From an uncultured Clostridia bacterium (GTDB lineage: Bacteria; Bacillota; Clostridia; Oscillospirales; Acutalibacteraceae): DNA of 64,000 bases. The stretch covers positions 17,345 through 81,344 of the forward strand of contig CANQLX010000001.1 in the NCBI GenBank assembly GCA_947624835.1, given 5' to 3'. The notes under the pieces were generated by a model. That model did not search any database. It was not told where the DNA came from and was given only the letters and a program-made list of their open reading frames with translations. Positions 1 to 7,835 of the stretch are shown here, in pieces; positions within the stretch are counted from its first letter, which is position 1; each line of letters begins with the position of its first letter. Position numbers and translations under genes: made by a program.

Positions 1-1305
1 ACCGGGAACCCAAACTCCATAATCGGAATTGACCGGCAGTCCCTCGGCATCATCATCCATAGCCTCATCGTAAACATCAGTAAAAGTATATTCAATATTA
101 TTTTCTTCATAATACTCAACAACAGAATCCGCATAGGTACCGTATGCCTCGTCAAAATCTCCGAAACTTCCCTCTTCAATAGCATCTGCAATATCTGATG
201 CACCTATAACATCTGCTTTTACTGCCGTATCAATCTCAGACTTAAATTCTTCAGTCCAGATATTCTTCTCTGCATATTCGTCCATTGCACTGTCATAGTC
301 ATCCTGACCAATTCCGAGAAGATACCAGCCGTCACCAAATACACCATCGTTTGCCCAGTCGGTAAGCACAGTACCCAACGAATCACCCCACGGCATTGGT
401 ACGGGCATCATGGCTACGGAATATACAAGAAACATTACAATAACAAATATCGGCAATGCAAGAACACGGTTTGTTACTATCCTGTCTATCTTATCAGATA
501 TGGTAAGTGCTCCTTCTGACTTTTTCTTATAGTATTTCTTCATCAAGGAAGCAATATACTCATATCTGTCATTTGTTATAATGCTCTCTGCATCATCATC
601 AAGCTCCTTTTCGGCAGCTTCTATATCCTTTTCCATATGCTCAAGCTTTTTGCTGTCTATATGAAGCTTTTCTATTACCTTTTCGTCACGCTCAAAAATT
701 TTTATAGCATACCACCTTTGCTGCTCCTCCGGCATATCATGAAGAACAGCCTCCTCGATATGGGCTATTGCGTGTTCTACCGGTCCTGAAAATGTGTGGT
801 GAGGAATAGTTTTTGTGTTTTCGGCAGCATGAATTGCAGCCTCTGCAGCCTCAGTCACACCGTCACCCTTGAGTGCCGAAATTTCAATTATCTTACAACC
901 CATAGCCTTTCCAAGCTCGTCAATTTTGATTTTATCTCCGTTCTTCCTTACAACATCCATCATGTTTATTGCAATAACAACGGGGATACCAAGCTCTGTG
1001 AGCTGTGTTGTAAGGTATAAATTACGCTCAAGGTTCGTACCGTCAACAATGTTAAGTATTACATCCGGCTTTTCGTCAATAAGGTAATTTCTCGCAACAA
1101 CCTCCTCAAGTGTATAAGGAGAGAGTGAATATATACCCGGTAAATCTGTCACCGTTACATCATTATGCTTTTTAAGCTTTCCTTCCTTTTTTTCAACCGT
1201 AACGCCCGGCCAGTTTCCGACAAACTGATTTGAACCTGTAAGTGCATTGAACAGAGTCGTCTTTCCGGCGTTAGGATTGCCTGCAAGTGCTATTTTTATA
1301 CCCAT
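1..1305 (-). CDS. feoB: Ferrous iron transporter FeoB (3' end outside window)
   Basis: Imports Fe(II) through the cytoplasmic membrane using an N-terminal G-protein domain that gates a membrane domain. The start at 1305 follows a GGTGG-type site and opens directly into the G1 motif GNPNAGKTTLFNAL; the G3 motif DLPG and a NMMD G4 motif follow, then a helical GDI-like region and the first membrane helix (about residue 275 onward). The frame stays open to base 1, so about 435 residues are visible and the remaining helices lie outside. After the first helix there is an unusually acidic, Asp/Glu/Tyr-rich stretch of roughly 100 residues before the edge. Two feoA genes lie immediately upstream on the same strand, so this is the third gene of a feoA-feoA-feoB operon. 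Confidence 0.95.
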   Translation of the reverse strand, partial: MGIKIALAGNPNAGKTTLFNALTGSNQFVGNWPGVTVEKKEGKLKKHNDVTVTDLPGIYSLSPYTLEEVVARNYLIDEKPDVILNIVDGTNLERNLYLTTQLTELGIPVVIAINMMDVVRKNGDKIKIDELGKAMGCKIIEISALKGDGVTEAAEAAIHAAENTKTIPHHTFSGPVEHAIAHIEEAVLHDMPEEQQRWYAIKIFERDEKVIEKLHIDSKKLEHMEKDIEAAEKELDDDAESIITNDRYEYIASLMKKYYKKKSEGALTISDKIDRIVTNRVLALPIFVIVMFLVYSVAMMPVPMPWGDSLGTVLTDWANDGVFGDGWYLLGIGQDDYDSAMDEYAEKNIWTEEFKSEIDTAVKADVIGASDIADAIEEGSFGDFDEAYGTYADSVVEYYEENNIEYTFTDVYDEAMDDDAEGLPVNSDYGVWVPG

Positions 1306-1339
1306 TTTTCCACCTCTTAAATTATATTTATGACAGATA

Positions 1340-1561
1340 TCATTCTATTTCTATCATTTCCGAGTCAGACTTTCGGAGAGAAAGCTCATAACCACGAACG
1401 GTTATTTCTATGGGATCTCCAAGCGGTGCGACCTTTCTGATATGAATTTCCGTACCCTTTGTTATACCCATATCCATAATGCGTCGTTTGACCGCCCCTT
1501 CTCCGTGAAGCTTTACAACCTTAACGGTCTCTCCAACCTTAACATCTCTGAGTGTTCTCAT
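1340..1561 (-). CDS. feoA: FeoA domain protein (second copy)
   Basis: A 73-residue SH3-like FeoA protein, the usual small cytoplasmic accessory of FeoB in ferrous iron uptake. The family pattern is visible: the basic segment AVKRRIMDMGITKGTEI, then a hydrophobic strand GDPIEITVRGYELSLRKSD that closes the barrel. It sits 34 bases upstream of feoB and 21 bases downstream of another feoA, all in one direction. Tandem feoA genes before feoB are common in Clostridia; whether both copies act on the same FeoB cannot be seen here. Confidence 0.93.
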   Translation of the reverse strand: MRTLRDVKVGETVKVVKLHGEGAVKRRIMDMGITKGTEIHIRKVAPLGDPIEITVRGYELSLRKSDSEMIEIE

Positions 1562-1582
1562 ACCCCAATTTCTCCCCTTCTC

Positions 1583-1795
1583 TTAAATCATAATTTTCTG
1601 AGCCATTTCTCTGCTTATGGCAATCCTTGAATCTTTGATGTTGACAATAACATTACCGCCGAATGTATTAACGACACTCACATCACTGCCTGCAACAAAA
1701 CCCAGATTTTCAAGATGCTTTTTAACCTCCGGTGAGCCGCCGATCCTTTTAATGATCATCTTCTCACCCTTATTCGCAAAAGCTAAAGGCATCAT
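1583..1795 (-). CDS. feoA: FeoA domain protein (first copy)
   Basis: A 70-residue FeoA-like SH3 protein, first gene of the feo operon. I chose the start at 1795 (MMPLAFANKGE) because an AGGGGG ribosome binding site lies at normal spacing before it; an upstream in-frame ATG at 1846 has no such site. The FeoA pattern is KHLENLGFVAGSDVSVV followed by GNVIVNIKDSRIAISREMA. Role inferred from the family: modulates FeoB assembly or activity. The promoter and a dyad operator candidate lie just upstream. Confidence 0.92.
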   Translation of the reverse strand: MMPLAFANKGEKMIIKRIGGSPEVKKHLENLGFVAGSDVSVVNTFGGNVIVNIKDSRIAISREMAQKIMI

Positions 1796-1868
1796 AACAA
1801 AACCCCCTTGAATTATTGATATCCGCTGAAACGCCACAGATTTCAACGGGTCAGGTTAAACGTATAAA

Positions 1869-1884
1869 ATTAGATATCTCTAAT
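1869..1884. promoter_or_regulatory. Candidate metal-regulator operator (dyad)
   Basis: ATTAGA-TATC-TCTAAT, a perfect 6-base inverted repeat with a 4-base spacer, sits 8 bases downstream of the -10 of the feo promoter and in front of the divergent DtxR/MntR-type gene. The TTAG...CTAA ends resemble DtxR/IdeR boxes. Binding by the neighbour regulator is inference. Confidence 0.5.
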
Positions 1885-1892
1885 CCTTTTAT

Positions 1893-1921
1893 AGTTTAAT
1901 ACAACTAACGAACTTTGTCAA
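1893..1921 (-). promoter_or_regulatory. Promoter of feo operon
   Basis: On the minus strand TTGACA (1916-1921) and TAAACT (1893-1898) are separated by 17 bases. The -35 is perfect and the -10 is weak, as expected of a regulated promoter. Transcription would begin inside or next to the dyad at 1869-1884. Confidence 0.6.
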
Positions 1922-2055
1922 GTAGTTATAAGATATTTTTTTTAAATTTCTTGAAATTTATATAATAATATGGTAAGATAATTTTGTGCTATGCTTTCCC
2001 ATGTAGCGGAAAGTTTTCCATAAATAAAATATAACAATACGGAGGACTGCGGTAT

Positions 2056-2445
2056 ATGAAACCGGATATCAAGTCAGAAAAAACTACCGAAGATTATCTT
2101 GAAGCAATGCTTGTACTAAAACAGAAAAACGGTTATATACGTTCCATTGATGTTGCCGTATATCTAGGAGTCACTAAGCCGAGTGTCACATATACCACAA
2201 AAAGACTCAAGGAAAGGGGTTATATCGTAATGGATAAGGATAATTACATTACGATAACAGAGGAGGGTATGCGTATAGCGGAACGTACACTAAACCGCCA
2301 TAGGACCTTGTGTGCCTTTTTTATCAGCATAGGCGTTGATGAGGAAACCGCCAAAGAGGATGCCTGCAAGATAGAGCATGATATAAGTGCGGAAACATTC
2401 AATGCCTTATGCCGGTATATTGATGAAAATAAGCCCGGACAATAA
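2056..2445 (+). CDS. DtxR/MntR-family metal-dependent regulator
   Basis: A 129-residue metal-responsive repressor. The N-terminal winged helix is clear (TTEDYLEAMLVLKQKNGYIRS, then VAVYLGVTKPSVT as recognition helix, ITITEEGM wing), followed by the helical dimerisation and metal-binding part (ERTLNRHRTLCAFFISIGVD, AKEDACKIEHDIS) that carries the Cys, Glu and His ligand pattern of this family. There is no C-terminal SH3 domain, so it matches the short MntR-like form. Start has GGAGG nine bases upstream. It is divergent from the feo operon, so iron-dependent control of feo is the natural inference; manganese sensing is an alternative. Confidence 0.9.
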   Translation: MKPDIKSEKTTEDYLEAMLVLKQKNGYIRSIDVAVYLGVTKPSVTYTTKRLKERGYIVMDKDNYITITEEGMRIAERTLNRHRTLCAFFISIGVDEETAKEDACKIEHDISAETFNALCRYIDENKPGQ

Positions 2446-2544
2446 AATATATTCTCTGTAACTCAAAATATTGACTATTTATGCTATTTTGTTTTAAACT
2501 TTTGGCAAGTACCTATTCTCAGTTCATTCATACCTATCCATATA

Positions 2545-2583
2545 AAAATGTCGGCTATTCACTCAGTGAAATAACCGACATTT
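2545..2583. terminator. Bidirectional terminator
   Basis: A long hairpin with AAATGTCGG and its complement at the two ends and a TTATTTCACT/AGTGAATAG inner stem, flanked by A and T runs. It lies between the convergent dtxR-like gene (+) and the AMP-ligase gene (-) and serves both. Confidence 0.8.
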
Positions 2584-2592
2584 AGTTATGTA

Positions 2593-4110
2593 TTAATATC
2601 TTTTGATTTTCTTTGACGGAGTTTTTTCAAACTCTGTTTCACGTACAACAAGACGGAAAATCTTCTTGTATGACGGCACTGTAAGGTTATAGTCGTCTAT
2701 AATCTTCTGAAGTGCGGCCTGTATATCCTTGATTTTTTTCTTCTTGGCATATTCATAGTCCGGGAAAATCTCGGCAGCTATAACACCCTCGGACTCACGG
2801 GCAAGAACCTCCTGCACAAGACGGTGCTCACTGAGCTGATTTTCTATTTCTTCAGGTGATACATTTTCTCCGTTCTTTGTTATGATAAGATTCTTCTTTC
2901 TTCCTGTCAGGAATATATATCCCTCATCATCAACATAGCCGAGATCACCTGTTCTGAGCCAGCCGTCAACAAGCGTTTCCTTTGTTTCCTCCGGCATTTT
3001 ATAGTATCCCATCATAACGCTTGAACCACGCACCCAAATTTCTTCATCTACTACCTTTGCCTCACAGTTGGGCATAATACGTCCGACAGAATCTCTTTTT
3101 ATTTTTTCAAAAAGATTCGTACTTATAACGGGCGAACATTCTGTCATACCGTAGCCCTGAAGTATTGTTATATCAAATTTTTTAAATAAATCAAGATAAG
3201 CCGGATTGAGGTATGCACCACCACTGCAAATGGTATGGAACTGCTTTCCGAAAACCTGACTCTTTATGATAGCTGCCGGAAGCTTAGGACCGTCCTCAAG
3301 TTTTTTGGCAATGGTTTCAATCATAAGCGGAACCATGAGTATCATATTCGGCTTGAAAAGTTTTATATTCTTTACAACACGCAACAAGGAATCATTTATG
3401 CATATTATACTTCCAAGTGATAATGCCTTGAGTATATCCATGCTAAGACAATATGCATGGTGTATAGGAAGTACGGAAAGTACAACAGTTCTCGGCGGAA
3501 TATGCATATCAAGACAGGTAGCATTTTCTGCAAGATTTCTCTGTGTCAGCATTACACCCTTGCTCTTCCCTGTTGTACCCGATGTAAACATGATAGTACA
3601 GAGCTTATCAGGTTCGGGTTGAAAATCGCAGCTTCCCCTATGCTCCTCAAGCAGTTTAGTCAGTGAAAGCTCGTTATCGCTGCTTTCCTCTGCCTGCATG
3701 GAGATTAGATACTTAAGCTTAGGGCATTTTTCCTTTACAATAGCCTTTACATCAGAACGGATATCATCAATAACAAGCGTTGTAACATCTGCACGGTCAA
3801 TAAGCTCACACATTTCCTCAGCAGGCAGTGATACATCAAGCGGAACGGCAACACTTCCGCCGTTCACTATTCCGAAATATGTAATAAGCCACTGATATGA
3901 TGTCTGACCTGTCAAAGCTATATGACCACCCTGCTCACCTAAAGCATCGAGGGCACATGAAAAGCTCTCACTATCATTTTTCACGTCGTTATATGACTTT
4001 GTCCCTATCTCATTCTTCTTTATCTTATATCTTACAGCATCCTCCGAACCAAACTCACGTGCGGAATTTACGATAATATCTCTAATCGTAGAAACCATAA
4101 CTGAGGCCAT
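2593..4110 (-). CDS. Stand-alone AMP-dependent acyl/amino acid ligase
   Basis: A 505-residue ANL-superfamily adenylating enzyme that activates a carboxylic acid as acyl-AMP and most likely loads it on the acyl carrier protein encoded just upstream. Motifs: P-loop TSGTTGKSKG (176-185), GYGMTECSP (319-327), LRTGDLGYVDDEGYIFLTGR (385-404) and the C-terminal catalytic lysine in TPSKKIKR (about 500). Length and sequence are closest to long-chain acyl-CoA/ACP synthetases rather than NRPS adenylation domains. Start is supported by AAGGAGG. It is the last gene of a five-gene operon and is 14 bases from the ACP gene. Substrate (fatty acid versus amino acid) cannot be read from the sequence; a fatty acid is favoured by the lipid-type neighbours. 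Confidence 0.9.
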   Translation of the reverse strand: MASVMVSTIRDIIVNSAREFGSEDAVRYKIKKNEIGTKSYNDVKNDSESFSCALDALGEQGGHIALTGQTSYQWLITYFGIVNGGSVAVPLDVSLPAEEMCELIDRADVTTLVIDDIRSDVKAIVKEKCPKLKYLISMQAEESSDNELSLTKLLEEHRGSCDFQPEPDKLCTIMFTSGTTGKSKGVMLTQRNLAENATCLDMHIPPRTVVLSVLPIHHAYCLSMDILKALSLGSIICINDSLLRVVKNIKLFKPNMILMVPLMIETIAKKLEDGPKLPAAIIKSQVFGKQFHTICSGGAYLNPAYLDLFKKFDITILQGYGMTECSPVISTNLFEKIKRDSVGRIMPNCEAKVVDEEIWVRGSSVMMGYYKMPEETKETLVDGWLRTGDLGYVDDEGYIFLTGRKKNLIITKNGENVSPEEIENQLSEHRLVQEVLARESEGVIAAEIFPDYEYAKKKKIKDIQAALQKIIDDYNLTVPSYKKIFRLVVRETEFEKTPSKKIKRY

Positions 4111-4124
4111 AACAGCACACCTCC

Positions 4125-4364
4125 TTAATTTTCATCAACAAGGCTCTGTATGTAATCAACAGCTTCTCCTACTGTACGGATATTGATAACCTTCTGTTGG
4201 TCTATCTCAATATCAAATTCATCCTCTACCTCTCCGAGCATACTTACAAAGTCAAAGGATGTAAAGCCCATATCTTCCATAAAACGTGTGTCAGGCGTAA
4301 TTGTTGCCGGATCAACCTCAACATAATTACATATTATAGAAACCAATTTATCAAACATTTCCAT
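4125..4364 (-). CDS. Stand-alone acyl carrier protein
   Basis: A 79-residue carrier protein that would hold the activated acyl group on a phosphopantetheine arm. The modified serine is S36 in DMGFTSFDFV, with the usual following helix (MLGEVEDEFDIEID) and the C-terminal TVGEAVDYI helix. I placed the start at 4364 because GGAGG lies 8 bases before that ATG; an in-frame ATG at 4379 overlaps the stop of the upstream gene. It is distinct from a fatty-acid-synthesis AcpP, which normally sits with fab genes and carries GADSLD. Location between a condensation domain gene and an AMP ligase shows it works with these. A Sfp-type transferase for its activation lies at 28008-28622. Confidence 0.9.
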   Translation of the reverse strand: MEMFDKLVSIICNYVEVDPATITPDTRFMEDMGFTSFDFVSMLGEVEDEFDIEIDQQKVINIRTVGEAVDYIQSLVDEN

Positions 4365-4378
4365 ATCGCAGACCTCCA

Positions 4379-5779
4379 TTAAATAAGTTTTATTATATCA
4401 CTGATAGACATATCGGGATTTTCCGTTCCCTTAAACATTATCTTGCAAAGGTAATAATACATAAACTCGAGCTTTTCTCTTGATACAGCGTCAATTTGAT
4501 GCTCAAAGTTGAAATCAAGTCCGTTATCATCCGGACGATGCATAACAGTCAGATACATAGCCTGAGTTGTTGCACCGTTAGCATACCATTTCGTCTTGTA
4601 TTTAATATCTCCGAGTCTGTCAAGTCCCTTTTCCTTAAGCGTCATAGGCTGATATGTAAGCGACATAGGCTCATATGTATGACCGGGCTGATTATTGTAT
4701 AATTTGCCTCTGTATGCAAAATATTCAACGGGATTATAGCTTGCGTGCTTAAACATTTCACTCTGAAGGTCACGGATCTGATATATTCCCTCAATAAAGC
4801 TCTTACTTTCGGGGATCTGCATTCTGAACGGGAAAGAATGTATCCTTGTTCCGCCGGATTTCTTCTCCTTCAGAGTAGCTCTTCTCGCAATAGCAGTATT
4901 GACGGATACGTCCTCTGTATTATTCATCTTATGGAAGTACGTATAAAGCCCCATAAGCAACAGACAGGTAAGAGAAATATGATACTTCTCGCAGAATTTC
5001 ATAAGCCTTGTTGTAGGCTCCTCCTCAAGATGGAAAATATCAAGTGCAGAATCAACACGTCTTGAAGCATTGATTGCTGTTCTGATATTCGTATTTCCTG
5101 TTCTCTGAATTTCCTCATCAAGCTTTCTTCTTCCGTCGATACCGTTATATATAGGCTCTGAAGATTCAATAAGCTTATGGAAAAATTCCTCATCTCTTTT
5201 CTGAGCCTTGCTGCCTGCCTCATAAGCAAGATCTTTTTGAAGCTGCTCAATATATGAAACCATTTCCTTTGGGTAGTCTATTTCCTCAAATACATAACTA
5301 CAGTAAATCTGAATAACATCGCTGAGGAACATAATAAGTGACTGTGCGTCCATTGTGAGGTGGTCAACAAGCATATACACACCGCTGCATCCGTCAGAGG
5401 TCTTTATCATAACGATCCTGTTCATCGGTGAATCCCAACGCTCAAACGGGATACGGGTCCACTCCTCCATAATCTCGGCTGCTTCCTCCATAGACTTGTC
5501 AGATAAATCAACAAACTCTATGTCACGTTCCTCCTTGTCAACGACATACTGATACCATGTACCGTCCTTATCCTTTGTAAAACGCAGACGCATACATTCA
5601 TGTCTGTTGTAGCCCTCATAAATACATTTCTTAAGAAGTTCAAAGTCTATCTCGGTCTGTATAGTCAGGCTCGTTCCGATATTGACAACTTCTTTTTTAG
5701 GACAGAAATCCAGATAATAGCAATGGAATTTCTGTGCGACTGTAAGCGGATATACTTTATATCCATATCTTGTTTTCAT
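4379..5779 (-). CDS. Stand-alone condensation-domain acyltransferase
   Basis: A 466-residue protein of the NRPS condensation/CoA-dependent acyltransferase fold. The HHxxxDG active-site motif appears as DHLTMDA (139-145): the catalytic second histidine (H140) and the structural Asp (D144) are kept, the first His is Asp and the Gly is Ala. The N-terminal YPLTVAQKFHCYYLDF matches the first core motif of condensation domains, and a DFNFEHQID-type motif lies near the C terminus. It should join the acyl group carried by the ACP to an amine acceptor, forming an amide (or ester). It overlaps the hydrolase gene by 4 bases and the ACP gene abuts its stop, so the genes are translationally coupled. Confidence 0.85.
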   Translation of the reverse strand: MKTRYGYKVYPLTVAQKFHCYYLDFCPKKEVVNIGTSLTIQTEIDFELLKKCIYEGYNRHECMRLRFTKDKDGTWYQYVVDKEERDIEFVDLSDKSMEEAAEIMEEWTRIPFERWDSPMNRIVMIKTSDGCSGVYMLVDHLTMDAQSLIMFLSDVIQIYCSYVFEEIDYPKEMVSYIEQLQKDLAYEAGSKAQKRDEEFFHKLIESSEPIYNGIDGRRKLDEEIQRTGNTNIRTAINASRRVDSALDIFHLEEEPTTRLMKFCEKYHISLTCLLLMGLYTYFHKMNNTEDVSVNTAIARRATLKEKKSGGTRIHSFPFRMQIPESKSFIEGIYQIRDLQSEMFKHASYNPVEYFAYRGKLYNNQPGHTYEPMSLTYQPMTLKEKGLDRLGDIKYKTKWYANGATTQAMYLTVMHRPDDNGLDFNFEHQIDAVSREKLEFMYYYLCKIMFKGTENPDMSISDIIKLI

Positions 5780-6732
5780 CGTATCTTAACTCCTTTTATA
5801 AATTTATCCAGATATTTTTCATAGGTATCCGGATCCTTGTAATAACTTTCTGCATGACTCGCCCCCTTCACTATCAATTTATCCTTCGGCGAAGCACAGT
5901 TTTTATATATTTCTTCACACATATAACACGGAACAAAGAAATCTGCATCACCGTGAATAAACAATATCGGCACCTTAGCCTTTCTTACCTCTCTTGCGGC
6001 ATTACATTCATCCATGCCGTATCCGGCTTTCTTTCTGTTTATATAATCAGCCACAGGTATTATAGGGAACGCAGGCATATGGTACATAGTATGCAGGACA
6101 TGGGTGAATACCTCTTTAGGTGATGTAAAACCACAATCAGATACAATACCTTTTACCTGCTTGGGAAGGTCAAGTCCGCTCGCCATTAAAACTGTCGCAC
6201 CTCCCATTGACGTCCCGTGGAGCAATATGTCAATATCCTTTCCGCAACGGTTGATTATATATTCAATCCAGCCAAGTGCATCTATCCTGTCAAGACAGCC
6301 GAAACCGATATACTCTCCCTCGCTCTGACCGTGTGCCCTCTCATCAACAAGGAGCATACTGAAGCCTTTTTTAAGATAATATCCTGACAAGGCGAGATAA
6401 TCGCTCATGGCATGACTTGTATAGCCATGGAAACATACAACTACCTTCTTCTCATCCCCGACAGGAAAATAAACTCCATGAAGCTTAAGTCCGTCATTCG
6501 ACCTGATATAGACATCTTCATGGGGCTGGGCAAGCATATACTCCTTTCTCGCATCAATAAAAGGAAAATACTGTTCCCAATCCGTACCTGCCATTTTTAT
6601 CGTTCTTTCGGTTTTAGCCTTGTTTCTTTTCATTGTTCTGCGGTAGAAATACGCACAGACAAATGCCATTATAACAACAACCAAAACTATCAGCCCGCCT
6701 GCTCCGGCAAGAACCCAATATAACCATTCCAT
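5776..6732 (-). CDS. Membrane-anchored alpha/beta hydrolase
   Basis: A 318-residue serine hydrolase with one N-terminal membrane helix (about 4-28) followed by a basic stop-transfer, giving either a cytoplasmic or surface catalytic domain. Triad: S175 in GTSMGG, an Asp in HGDADFFVP (260-268) and H293 in GASHAES. The oxyanion segment is FHGYTSHAMSDY. Similar to the YqkD/FrsA-like hydrolases of Firmicutes. As second gene of the condensation/ACP/ligase operon, it could release or hydrolyse the acylated product or supply free fatty acid; this is inference. It overlaps the next gene by 4 bases and has an AGGAAG site before its start. Confidence 0.85.
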   Translation of the reverse strand: MEWLYWVLAGAGGLIVLVVVIMAFVCAYFYRRTMKRNKAKTERTIKMAGTDWEQYFPFIDARKEYMLAQPHEDVYIRSNDGLKLHGVYFPVGDEKKVVVCFHGYTSHAMSDYLALSGYYLKKGFSMLLVDERAHGQSEGEYIGFGCLDRIDALGWIEYIINRCGKDIDILLHGTSMGGATVLMASGLDLPKQVKGIVSDCGFTSPKEVFTHVLHTMYHMPAFPIIPVADYINRKKAGYGMDECNAAREVRKAKVPILFIHGDADFFVPCYMCEEIYKNCASPKDKLIVKGASHAESYYKDPDTYEKYLDKFIKGVKIR

Positions 6733-6776
6733 TTTCTTACTTCCTTTTATGTATCAAATAAAATGCAGCCTGTTAA

Positions 6777-7106
6777 TCATTTTCTGCTCTCAACAATTTC
6801 CTTGAAGCGGAGAGCCTTATCCAAATTTCCCTCAACTCCAAGCTTATTGTCGGTAAATGCCTGAACAGCGTCAAGAGTTCCGTTTGCAATTTCATTAAGT
6901 ACCTCAGCTGTACAAATAAAAATGGCATCCCTGTCAAAATACTCATACGGCTCAATATAAAGTTTACCGTCCTTCACTTCAACAAAAAAGATCCCTTCTC
7001 CATCGCCGACAATATTGAACTGAAAAGCAAGATGTTCAGTAATATCACTAACATCGGCATTCATAAATTTTCCCTTAATTTCCGAAAACATTTCAGCATA
7101 AGTCAT
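6777..7106 (-). CDS. SCP2 sterol-binding-like domain protein
   Basis: A 109-residue single-domain protein of the SCP2 lipid-carrier family: GEGIFFVEVKDGKLYIEPY, then a DRDAIFICTAEVLNEIANG segment and FTDNKLGVEGNLDKALRFK, the classic end of an SCP2 domain (small substrate-pocket strand plus KxxGDxxxAxxF-like motif). No signal peptide, so cytoplasmic. Start chosen at 7106, 8 bases after GGAGG. First gene of the five-gene operon at 2593-7106, 44 bases ahead of the hydrolase. It may bind and present fatty acyl substrates or hydrophobic products. Confidence 0.8.
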   Translation of the reverse strand: MTYAEMFSEIKGKFMNADVSDITEHLAFQFNIVGDGEGIFFVEVKDGKLYIEPYEYFDRDAIFICTAEVLNEIANGTLDAVQAFTDNKLGVEGNLDKALRFKEIVESRK

Positions 7107-7152
7107 AATTTTACCTCCGCAGACTTGATTTGGTTTAAATTTCCATAAAATT

Positions 7153-7181
7153 AAAATACCACTTTTTAAGCATTTAGTCAA
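7153..7181 (-). promoter_or_regulatory. Promoter of the SCP2/condensation/ACP/ligase operon
   Basis: Minus-strand TTGACT (7176-7181) and TATTTT (7153-7158) with a 17-base spacer, ending about 45 bases before the SCP2 gene start. No other promoter-like sequence was seen inside the operon, whose genes overlap or abut. Confidence 0.55.
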
Positions 7182-7297
7182 TAGAATTTGGATATTTTTT
7201 TCGTATTTTTAATTTATTTTTAAAAAATTTGTATATTTTTACATATTTCAGTCGAAAAAATGTCAGAAATAAAACATGGGAAAATATCTAAAACGTA

Positions 7298-7327
7298 TTT
7301 ACGGACTGTGTCGGAATGTGTTATAAT
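7298..7327 (+). promoter_or_regulatory. Promoter of mscL
   Basis: TTTACG (7298-7303) and a perfect TATAAT (7322-7327), 18-base spacer, 32 bases before the mscL start. Confidence 0.5.
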
Positions 7328-7359
7328 TAGGTATATAAAAAGTCGGGGAGGCTGAAATT

Positions 7360-7833
7360 ATGGGCAAACTTATTAGTGAGTTTAAGGAATTTGTAATGAG
7401 GGGCAATGTTATGGACCTCGCTGTCGGTGTTATCATCGGTGGGGCATTCGGCTCCATAGTCACATCGCTTTGTGATGATGTCATCATGCCGGGGGTACAG
7501 TATATAATCGGTACAATCTCCGGGGTTGAGGATATTGAGCAAATGACAGCGGTGCTGAATGTTGGTCCTATAAAATTCGGACAGTTCGTATCTGCAATTA
7601 TCAATTTTCTCATCATGGCACTTATTATTTTCCTCATGGTCAAGGCAGTAAACAGGATTATGTCAATACCTAAGAAGTTCAGACCACAGGAGGAGGAAGC
7701 ACCTACAACAAAAAAATGTCCTTTCTGTAAGAGTGAAATTGCTATTGAGGCTACCCGCTGTCCGCACTGTACTTCAATGCTTGAAATTGCGGAAGAAGCC
7801 CTTGCGGAAGGTGAAACAGCAGCAACGGAATAA
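7360..7833 (+). CDS. mscL: Large-conductance mechanosensitive channel MscL with zinc-ribbon tail
   Basis: Forms a homopentameric membrane pore that opens under turgor stress. The N-terminal helix and TM1 match the family closely (FKEFVMRGNVMDLAVGVIIG), with IMPGVQY after it and TM2 at about 75-97. At 157 residues it is slightly long: after the usual PKKFR linker the cytoplasmic tail carries two CxxC pairs (C120/C123 and C134/C137, CPFC and CPHC), a zinc-ribbon-like module in place of the usual short coiled C-terminal bundle. GGGGAGG ribosome binding site and a promoter lie upstream; a small Cys-rich gene faces it. Confidence 0.95.
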   Translation: MGKLISEFKEFVMRGNVMDLAVGVIIGGAFGSIVTSLCDDVIMPGVQYIIGTISGVEDIEQMTAVLNVGPIKFGQFVSAIINFLIMALIIFLMVKAVNRIMSIPKKFRPQEEEAPTTKKCPFCKSEIAIEATRCPHCTSMLEIAEEALAEGETAATE

Positions 7834-7835
7834 GG

